Shown: piece after piece, positions 57,552-64,000 of the stretch
Position numbering within the stretch: position 1 is the first letter of the stretch
Layout of the letters: each line of letters opens with the position of its first letter
Assembly (NCBI RefSeq): GCF_000768065.1
Contig: NZ_JRKM01000001.1
Coordinates: 1,860,001 to 1,924,000, forward strand
DNA: 64,000 bases
Origin: Aquabacterium sp. NJ1
GTDB lineage: Bacteria > Pseudomonadota > Gammaproteobacteria > Burkholderiales > Burkholderiaceae_C
Reading direction: 5' to 3'
The notes under the pieces: generated by a model
What the model was told of the DNA's origin: nothing
The model's input: only the letters and a program-made list of their open reading frames with translations
The model's database searches: none
Translations under genes and position numbers: made by a program

Positions 57552-59633
57552 GTGAAAACCTCGACCCGCCAGCGCCTCAAGCGCAGCACCCTCACCCTCG
57601 CCAGCTTCGCCGCCGGTTTTGCCGCCACCTTCCTGCCCCTCACCGCCATGGCCGCCGCCACCCTGCAGGTGGTGCAAGGCAGCGGCGAGTTCCAGACGCT
57701 CGACACCGCCGTCACCGTGACCGCACCCACCGCTTTCACCATGCAATGGACCACCGACCAAGTCGGCGCCGCGGGCGGCACCTGGAAGGTGAGCAATGCC
57801 AACGGCCAGGTCGTCGCCAGCGGTGAGGCCACACCGGCCCCCGCCGTGGGCCACTTCCTGCGCTTCACCATCCCGCAAAACGCCTTCCTGCCCGCCTCGG
57901 TGGCCAGCACCCAGAAGTTCAACCTCAGCATCCAGCCGCACAACGGCGTGATGCAGGCCATGGGCGCCGCCTCGCCCAATGTGCTCATCACCGAAGTACC
58001 TGCCACCACCACGCCGCCCATCGTGTTCGGGCCCAGCGCCAACTTCCCCAAGGTCGACATCGTCAACTACGAAGAGAAGATCGGCGTGGTGCCGCTCACC
58101 CAACTGCACTACGCGGGCGCCGACATCACCCTGCGCATCACCAACAAGAGCAAGGTCGTGACCGATCCCGCCTGGCTGGCCGTGAAGGACACCAACCTGC
58201 TGATGCGGCAGAACACGTCGGGCGTGAGCATCCCCTCGTTGCAACCCGGTGCCTCCACCACCGTGAGCGTGCACCTGGATGCCGTGCTGCCGCCACCCAC
58301 CTCGCAGATGCCGGAAGAGCAGCAGTACAACCAGTGGAATGCGCAATACCGCAATGTGTGCGGCCCGCAACTGAGCAGCGTGCTGGACTGGCGCGGCCCT
58401 CAGGCCCAGACGCCGATTGGCTCACACCTTGAGTCTCTGCTTGTCAAGGAAGGCTGGCGCGATTACGCCAAGGTGCCGCCCAGCACGCCCATCTGCCAGG
58501 GCAACCAGTGCGTGCGCGTGTGTGACATCGAAAAGAACATCCACGCCCAGCTGGATGGCAAGGTCACGGGCTACTCGTACTTCGTGGGCCAGTACCCCAA
58601 GTTTGGCCATCACGGCGATGCCCGCACGGCGGCCGCCGCGCCTGAAACCGCGTTCAAGTCCAACACCAAGATCACGGTGGCCAGCGTCAGCAAGCTGGTG
58701 ACCACGATCGCGGCCGTGCGCCTCATCGACCAGAAGGCCGCCAGCATGCCGCTGGGCCTGGACACGCCCATCGGCGCTTACCTGCCATCGGATTGGGCTC
58801 TGCAGAGCAAGTACATCAAGAACATCACCTTCGCGCAGTTGCTGGGCCAGCGCAGCGGCATCAAGGACTACGGCAACGTGTCCATGGACTATGCGCAGCT
58901 CAAGAAGTTCTTCACGCAAAGCACCAATGCGATGGCCAACACCTCGTGCCAGGGCTCGGGTGTGAAGAACCCCGCCAACCCGGTGAACGTCAATGACCAG
59001 AGCTGGTGCTACAGCAACTACAACTTCGCCATCATGCGTGTGCTGCTGCCCAAGGTGGCCGGCTTCGCCGAAGACGCCAACCAGGCCACCCGCCCGCAGA
59101 CCCTGGCCAACCAGTACACCTCGCTGGTTCAGCAGAACGTGTTCAACCTCGTCGGCCAGAACGGCGTGAGCTGCAAGCCACCCGTGAACTCGACCAACTA
59201 CGCCTTTGCCTACAAGGGCCCCGGCAGCAACGCCCAGGGCACGGACTGGGGTGATGTGTCGCTGATCTGCGGTGCCGCTGGCTGGTACCTGTCGGTGGAA
59301 GACATGGCCAAGGTGATGCTCAGCCTGAACGCCAAGGACGGCAAGATCCTGGCGGCCTCTGGTGGCAAGGACCTGTTCAACACCATGCGCCTGCGTGGCC
59401 TGGGCTGGGACGTGGACAACAACGGCGAGCTGGAGAAGAACGGCGGCTGGGGCGCCAACTGCGATGGCAACAATGTGTGCGACAACATCACCACCTCGGT
59501 GGCCATGTTCGGCCCGGTGACCGGCCCCCGCGTGCTGGGCGTGCTGTTCATCAACTCCAACATCACCGGTGGCGGTGGCGCCCAAGGCGTGCTGGAGAAG
59601 GCTTACAACCAGTCGCTCTACATCAAGCCCTGA
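57552..59633 (+). CDS. Secreted serine hydrolase/beta-lactamase-fold protein with N-terminal all-beta domain
   Basis: 693 residues from GTG 57552, supported by GGAGAA 6 nt upstream. Signal peptide: basic start, hydrophobic LASFAAGFAATFLPL, cleavage near AMA. Residues ~35-280 form a Thr/Val-rich beta domain possibly of CARDB/Ig type. The hydrolase part starts near 380, with SVSK (nucleophile Ser-x-x-Lys) in ITVASVSKLVTTI, YSNYN (Tyr-x-Asn-like), and GGWGANCDG near the end. Several Cys pairs suggest disulfides. Its 3' end overlaps the convergent kinase gene by 16 bp. Confidence 0.85.
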   Translation: MKTSTRQRLKRSTLTLASFAAGFAATFLPLTAMAAATLQVVQGSGEFQTLDTAVTVTAPTAFTMQWTTDQVGAAGGTWKVSNANGQVVASGEATPAPAVGHFLRFTIPQNAFLPASVASTQKFNLSIQPHNGVMQAMGAASPNVLITEVPATTTPPIVFGPSANFPKVDIVNYEEKIGVVPLTQLHYAGADITLRITNKSKVVTDPAWLAVKDTNLLMRQNTSGVSIPSLQPGASTTVSVHLDAVLPPPTSQMPEEQQYNQWNAQYRNVCGPQLSSVLDWRGPQAQTPIGSHLESLLVKEGWRDYAKVPPSTPICQGNQCVRVCDIEKNIHAQLDGKVTGYSYFVGQYPKFGHHGDARTAAAAPETAFKSNTKITVASVSKLVTTIAAVRLIDQKAASMPLGLDTPIGAYLPSDWALQSKYIKNITFAQLLGQRSGIKDYGNVSMDYAQLKKFFTQSTNAMANTSCQGSGVKNPANPVNVNDQSWCYSNYNFAIMRVLLPKVAGFAEDANQATRPQTLANQYTSLVQQNVFNLVGQNGVSCKPPVNSTNYAFAYKGPGSNAQGTDWGDVSLICGAAGWYLSVEDMAKVMLSLNAKDGKILAASGGKDLFNTMRLRGLGWDVDNNGELEKNGGWGANCDGNNVCDNITTSVAMFGPVTGPRVLGVLFINSNITGGGGAQGVLEKAYNQSLYIKP

Positions 59634-60730
59634 CGCTCAGGCGCCTCACTCTCAGCCTGGCGCACGGGTAGCACGACCCTGAACGTGGTGCCCGCACCCA
59701 TCTGGCTACTCACGGATATATGCCCATGGTGCTTGTTGACGATGCCGTAAGACAGCGACAAGCCCAGGCCCGTCCCTTTGCCAACCGGCTTGGTGGTGAA
59801 AAAGGGATCAAAAATCCGCTTGAGGTGCTCATCCGATATACCGTGGCCCTCATCGGCGATTTCCACAAACACCTCATCGGCACCGGCCATACCCGTCCGG
59901 ATCGTGATCTTGCCGCGCCGTTCATGCATCGCATGGGCGGCGTTCACCAGCAAATTCATCAACACCTGGTTGATTTGAGAGGGCATGCATTCGATATCTG
60001 GAATCTGGCCATAAAGCTTGACCACCTCGGCAACGTACTTGATTTCGTTGTGCACGATGTTCAGCGTGCTGTCCAGACCTCTATGCAGACTGGCCCATTG
60101 CCACTGCGCCTCGTCAACATGAGAGAAGTCTTTGAGATCCTGCACGATCTGCTTGACACGACTGATGCCATCGTTGGACTCGGCCAACAAGGCAATGAGG
60201 TCTTCGCGCAAATACGCCAGATCAAGCGTGGCCCGCATGGCCGACATCTGGGAGCTGGCCTCATCGGTCAGATCTTTTTCGTGCACCTCGTAGGCCGCAA
60301 TCAGCTCCAGCAAGTCATCCACATACTTGCGCAAGGTGCCGATGTTGGAGCCCACAAAGCCAATGGGATTGTTGATCTCATGCGCGACACCAGCGGCCAG
60401 CTGGCCGATTGACGCCATTTTTTCTGCCTGCAACAGCTGATGATGCGCCTCCTCGAGGCGCTTGATCAGGGCCTGCTGATCGGCCTTTTCCTTCAGCAAG
60501 GCTTGCTCTACGGCCTGTCTCTGGGCCAATTGCAACTGCAACTGCGCGTTGCGCTCCGTCAATTCCTCCGACATCAACTCTAAGGTGCGTTCGATGGAAT
60601 TGCGATCTACATCGGCATCACGATAGGCATCGCTGATCGCGGAGAGAAAAGCATCCAACTCCCCCGGTGCAACCGAAACCTTCGACAGATGCCGAAGAAT
60701 CTGGCGCTCAAGCAGTTTGTGGTAAGTCAC
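59618..60730 (-). CDS. Soluble histidine kinase partner of the FIST protein
   Basis: 370 residues from GTG 60730, which overlaps the FIST stop (GTGA), so translation is probably coupled. No transmembrane segment. The N-terminus ([43 protein letters not shown]) is a helical segment common to kinases of this type, followed by a coiled coil, HisKA with [19 protein letters not shown] (His117), and HATPase with [16 protein letters not shown] and [13 protein letters not shown]. Lacking its own sensor, it likely takes its input from the FIST protein. Confidence 0.9.
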   Translation of the reverse strand: MTYHKLLERQILRHLSKVSVAPGELDAFLSAISDAYRDADVDRNSIERTLELMSEELTERNAQLQLQLAQRQAVEQALLKEKADQQALIKRLEEAHHQLLQAEKMASIGQLAAGVAHEINNPIGFVGSNIGTLRKYVDDLLELIAAYEVHEKDLTDEASSQMSAMRATLDLAYLREDLIALLAESNDGISRVKQIVQDLKDFSHVDEAQWQWASLHRGLDSTLNIVHNEIKYVAEVVKLYGQIPDIECMPSQINQVLMNLLVNAAHAMHERRGKITIRTGMAGADEVFVEIADEGHGISDEHLKRIFDPFFTTKPVGKGTGLGLSLSYGIVNKHHGHISVSSQMGAGTTFRVVLPVRQAESEAPERQGLM

Positions 60731-61866
60731 GATTCTGCAAAGGTTGTGATGGTCATGGTCTGGTTGTGCAACTCGCACTTGGTCACGCCGCCGTGCGGAC
60801 ATATCTCGCCGTACGAATAGAAGCCGGCCAGCAAAGCCTGCGGGCCCAGAACCTGCCGAACCCCTTCAAGCTCTTCCTCCACCCGTTGCTTGAGCACCAA
60901 CTTGCGTCCCACGCAGCTGATCAGCACAGCCAATGCGGGCGCGAAACTGTCGAGTCGCTGCAATCCAGAGCGCGCAGCGCCCGCTGCGCCGTCAATCAAA
61001 CGATCGAAATTGGCCTTCATCAGCGTGGCACGCGAACCCTGTGGCACGTCGCCCGCAAATGTCATGCTCCCACCGACATCATCCACAGACAAGATCGTAC
61101 GCACGACGCTGTCATGGATATTTTCGCCACGCAAGGACAGGGGAAAGGACAAGGCGCTGGACGGCAACTGAGCCGCGTAATCCTTCCCCAGGTACCGTTT
61201 GTAGAGCGCCAGGGCAGGCTGACCATCCAGCTCGTACAACACATTGCCATCGGACCTTGTGACCAGGCGCTCTGGGCCGAAGGTATCCCATCCGCCCAAG
61301 GAGCCATAGCCGACCCGCAGTCGTGCGCCATAAAAGCCAATGGCAACGACGGCGTTCGCCATGACCTCACCGCCAGCACACACCATGGTTTGCTTGAAGC
61401 GATCACCATCACCGGCCAGCCCACCAGTAACCGCCACGGTGGATGGCAGACTTTCCCGCAGGCCTCTGGCCAGCGCCGTGCCGTTCACCGAGAGTCCGTC
61501 GGACAGCACCATCACATGCGCCAGGCCAGGCAGATTCAGCGCATGGCCCAAGGTCGAGCCAGCCTGATAGCTGTCCTGCATGCCGTCGACCGTGGCCGTG
61601 GCCATGCGCACCTGCGTGTCCGAGAAATGAACGGCCGTGGCCACCAGCGTATCGTCCTGGACACGTGTATCCAGGATCTCTCCCGCCGTGGAGCACCCCA
61701 CGATACATGCGTGTGGATACGCTGCAGCCAGCCCGGCCAACGCATCCGTGTTGTTGAGCGCCTCCGGCGCGCCAAACGCCAGCACCCACTGGGCGGCCCC
61801 TTTCTGCTCAGGACGGGAGCCGGACCAACCGTTCGCGAGACTCCAACTCAATTGTTCAACCTGCAT
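60727..61866 (-). CDS. FIST-domain sensor protein (NosP-like)
   Basis: 379 residues from ATG 61866 (MQVEQLSWSLANGW); the frame extends upstream without support. FIST_N includes VLAFGAPEAL, PHACIVGCSTAGEIL and MVLSDGLSVNGTALARGL, and AVTGGLAGDGDRF; FIST_C includes YKRYLGKDYAAQLPSSALSFPL and a C-terminal GFYSYGEICPHGGVTKCELHNQTMTIT. FIST proteins are cytoplasmic sensors; members encoded beside a histidine kinase include the NO-binding hemoprotein NosP of Pseudomonas. Heme or NO binding here is inferred from context only. Confidence 0.9.
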   Translation of the reverse strand: MQVEQLSWSLANGWSGSRPEQKGAAQWVLAFGAPEALNNTDALAGLAAAYPHACIVGCSTAGEILDTRVQDDTLVATAVHFSDTQVRMATATVDGMQDSYQAGSTLGHALNLPGLAHVMVLSDGLSVNGTALARGLRESLPSTVAVTGGLAGDGDRFKQTMVCAGGEVMANAVVAIGFYGARLRVGYGSLGGWDTFGPERLVTRSDGNVLYELDGQPALALYKRYLGKDYAAQLPSSALSFPLSLRGENIHDSVVRTILSVDDVGGSMTFAGDVPQGSRATLMKANFDRLIDGAAGAARSGLQRLDSFAPALAVLISCVGRKLVLKQRVEEELEGVRQVLGPQALLAGFYSYGEICPHGGVTKCELHNQTMTITTFAES

Positions 61867-62052
61867 GGCGAGACTCCGAATGGGTGGGAACAGGGCGTCC
61901 GTACTTTCGGCCACGCAAGCGAATAAATGAGTCGATGCGCGCAACGCGACGGGCGAGCGCGTGATGTATTGGCGTAATTGAGGCAGCTTACGTCCGTGCA
62001 CCACCGGCCATCGGATGAGAGCCCCTTTGATGTGTGGGGATAGGCCCGACTT

Positions 62053-62080
62053 TTGCCGCGATGCCAACTCGGTCTAATAT
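62053..62080 (+). promoter_or_regulatory. Candidate promoter for the PAS-GGDEF-EAL gene
   Basis: TTGCCG (62053-62058) and TAATAT (62075-62080) with a 16-bp spacer, about 145 bp before the start codon. It lies in the 359-bp divergent interval 61867-62225, in which I see no other gene. Confidence 0.4.
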
Positions 62081-62225
62081 CACAGCGTCAACATGAAGTG
62101 TCATTGCGCACTGCAGGAACAGCAGTAAAACAGCAACGTATGCGCGAACGCTGATCCAGACACAGGCTGTCTCGTGTCGACCGGGCTTGTTCCGGTACAT
62201 AAGAACTCATCTTGTGAGGCCTACT

Positions 62226-64000
62226 GTGCACGTGCCGTTCGATCATGAGCGCTCGAATGCCCCCCTCCTCAAGGGAGGTCTTGCTGCGCCGAATCTGCAA
62301 GAGTTCGTGCTGGACCGAGCGCCCTGGCCGATCGTGGTCATTGATACCCATGGGCGGCTGCGCTATGCGAACGAAGCAACCGCCGCCATGCTGGGTTGGC
62401 CTCGCGAGCAGCTGGAGACGATGTCCATTTTTGACATCGCGCCACACCGCAGGCCGGATATGTGGGCCGACAGCGTGCACATGCTCAAGCAAAGAGGGCC
62501 CTTGACGCTGAGCAGTGATTGGCAGACATCAAAGGGCGAGCTCCTCTCGCTGGAGCTCCATGCCTGCTTCATGCCCATCGCCGACATGGACCACATCCTT
62601 GTATTTGCAAGAGACGTATCGGCTCAGCAACGCGCACTGGAACAAGCCTTCAGGCTCGCTCACATTGACGAACTGACAGGTCTGCCCAATCGGAAGATGC
62701 TGCAAGACCGGATCGACAAAGAGGCCCTGCTGGCCATTCAGGAAAATCGTCGAATCGGCCTGCTGGCCGTAGAGATCAAGGAAATACGGCACATCAACGA
62801 GTCCCTGGGTTACGCCTTGGGCGACCAGTTGCTGATGACCCTCACACGACGCATGTCGAGTTGCTTGCGCGGGTCCAGCGTACTCGCCCACTTTGGTGAA
62901 GGCGAGTTTGCGCTGCTGCTTGCACAGGATTCAGATGTTGATGATGATGTTGCCTTGCAGGTTGGCCGGCAAATTCGCGATGTGTTGACCACGCCGCTCA
63001 GGCTTGAGCACCAGAACATCCAGCTCACGTGCGACATCGGCATCGCCATCTTCCCTCAAGACGCGCGTGAGCCTGGTCACGTCCTGAGGCAGGCACAGGT
63101 CGCCATGCGCCTGGCCACGGCTCAAGGCATCAATCAAATCAGCTTCTACACACCAGAAGCCAACGCCAGGGCCAGCGCGCAGCAAGCCAGGGAAGCCGCA
63201 CTGCACCACGCGCTGGAGCGCGGTGAATTGTTTCTGCTTTACCAGCCTCAAATCGACCTGAAGACGGGGCAGATCGTCGGCGTAGAGGCCTTGCTGCGCT
63301 GGCGAAGCCCCGTGCTGGGCGATGTTCCCCCCGATGCCTTCATCCCCATTGCCGAATGCACAGGGTTGATCCTGCCGATCAATAACTGGGTGTTGAAAAG
63401 TGCCTGCGAGGCCGCCGCTCGATGGCGGCAAATGGGGCTACCGGCCATTCAGATGGCCATCAACCTGTCGCCCCGCCAACTTCGACAACCTGATCTTGCC
63501 AGCACTATCCAGACCATCCTGATGCAATCGGGGCTGCCACCCCAACAACTCTCCATCGAAGTGACCGAGGGCATGTTGATGGACAACCTGGAGCAGGTGT
63601 CCAAAACACTGGCAGACATTCGGTCCATCGGGATCGACATCTCGCTGGACGGATTTGGAACGGGTTGCTCGAACCTGAGCAGCCTGCGGAACCTTCCCAT
63701 CAACGTCATCAAGGTCGACCGTTCCCTCGTGCCCGATGTGACCGCGGCCGCGAGAGATGTGTCCATCACCCGCGCCATCATCAACATGGCTCACAGCATG
63801 CAGACAAAGGTGATGGCCGTCGGCGTGGAAAGTGAAGGGGAATTGGCTTTGCTGCAGGCCAATCGATGCGACCTGATGCAGGGCAACTTCTTCAGCAAGC
63901 CGCTGCCGGAAGAGGAACTGCTGCCATTGTTGCGTGATGGCAAACATCTGCCCAGTGAGGCGCTGGGACACCAGGCACGTCAGCGAACGCTGCTGCTCGT
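62226..64000 (+). CDS. PAS-GGDEF-EAL protein with degenerate catalytic motifs (3' end off window)
   Basis: 591 codons are visible from GTG 62226 (GAGG 6 nt upstream). A PAS domain (about 25-135, APWPIVVIDTHGRLRYANEA) is followed by GGDEF (AHIDELTGLPNR onward) whose signature reads GEGEF (224-228), and by EAL with VGVEALLRW intact (EAL 354-356) and AINLSPRQL and EVTEG, but LDGFGTG (474-480) instead of LDDFGTG and AVGVE (531-535) instead of AEGVE. The Gln in MQGNFFSKPLP is kept. After EAL the chain continues with RQRTLLLV at the window edge, which looks like the first strand of a receiver domain; that is inference. Divergent from the FIST-kinase operon. Confidence 0.9.
   Translation, partial: MHVPFDHERSNAPLLKGGLAAPNLQEFVLDRAPWPIVVIDTHGRLRYANEATAAMLGWPREQLETMSIFDIAPHRRPDMWADSVHMLKQRGPLTLSSDWQTSKGELLSLELHACFMPIADMDHILVFARDVSAQQRALEQAFRLAHIDELTGLPNRKMLQDRIDKEALLAIQENRRIGLLAVEIKEIRHINESLGYALGDQLLMTLTRRMSSCLRGSSVLAHFGEGEFALLLAQDSDVDDDVALQVGRQIRDVLTTPLRLEHQNIQLTCDIGIAIFPQDAREPGHVLRQAQVAMRLATAQGINQISFYTPEANARASAQQAREAALHHALERGELFLLYQPQIDLKTGQIVGVEALLRWRSPVLGDVPPDAFIPIAECTGLILPINNWVLKSACEAAARWRQMGLPAIQMAINLSPRQLRQPDLASTIQTILMQSGLPPQQLSIEVTEGMLMDNLEQVSKTLADIRSIGIDISLDGFGTGCSNLSSLRNLPINVIKVDRSLVPDVTAAARDVSITRAIINMAHSMQTKVMAVGVESEGELALLQANRCDLMQGNFFSKPLPEEELLPLLRDGKHLPSEALGHQARQRTLLL

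Overview
The window is high-GC DNA from a betaproteobacterium, most likely of the order Burkholderiales (Comamonadaceae/Sphaerotilaceae-like). This rests on protein sequence character, a fused murE-murF gene in the division cluster, a thiC-thiO-thiS-thiG-thiDE operon, tandem DUF1800/DUF1501 genes, and a GC-rich double-hairpin intergenic repeat that I recall from Comamonadaceae genomes. Genus is not assignable by eye. No rRNA, tRNA, CRISPR, transposase or prophage was seen; this looks like chromosomal backbone with a few accessory sensory and secreted functions.

Layout. (1) 1-13401, minus strand: the division and cell wall (dcw) cluster mraZ-rsmH-ftsL-ftsI-murEF-mraY-murD-ftsW-murG-murC, with many 4-bp ATGA overlaps; murC runs off the left edge. 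A MraZ-type operator of 10-bp repeats lies at its head. (2) 13526-16146, plus: feoA-feoB-(FeoB-associated Cys-rich protein) for ferrous iron uptake behind a Fur-like palindrome. (3) 16541-22631, plus: a TPP riboswitch followed by thiC, thiO, thiS, thiG and a thiD-thiE fusion. (4) 22678-30964: a PAS histidine kinase with an apparent CTG start, a DUF1857 gene, bioB, a hybrid DUF4118-PAS histidine kinase, ppk2 and a DUF4442 gene. (5) 31016-37352, minus: two tandem DUF1800 (lipoprotein-like)/DUF1501 (Tat-exported) pairs. (6) 37505-46622, minus: a single-chain biotin-dependent acyl-CoA carboxylase, small ORFs, a chemoreceptor with a C-terminal sensor domain, a ParB-like protein and two acyl-CoA dehydrogenases, the second divergent from an AraC-type regulator (46743-47792). 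(7) 47849-55400: an RlmN/Cfr-family radical SAM enzyme, a PEP-CTERM protein, acetoacetyl-CoA synthetase, a serine hydrolase, a periplasmic binding protein and a PHB-depolymerase-like enzyme. (8) 55490-57297, minus: a yybP-ykoY manganese riboswitch with a terminator upstream of a GDT1/TMEM165 Mn exporter and a DmeF-type cation efflux gene. (9) 57552-64000: a large secreted beta-lactamase-fold protein, then a FIST-domain sensor/histidine kinase operon divergent from a PAS-GGDEF-EAL protein that runs off the right edge.

The genes form recognisable modules: peptidoglycan precursor synthesis and septation; Fe(II) import; thiamin synthesis under TPP control; Mn(II) homeostasis under riboswitch control; fatty acid/ketone body/polyhydroxybutyrate metabolism; and sensory signalling. 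The most interesting unit is the right-hand one: a FIST protein (the NosP family) and a soluble histidine kinase facing a GGDEF-EAL protein whose cyclase and phosphodiesterase signatures both look degraded, and which may continue into a receiver domain beyond the window. Other points of note are long acidic insertions in MurD and FtsI, the Mn-riboswitch export operon, and a probably leaderless feoA.
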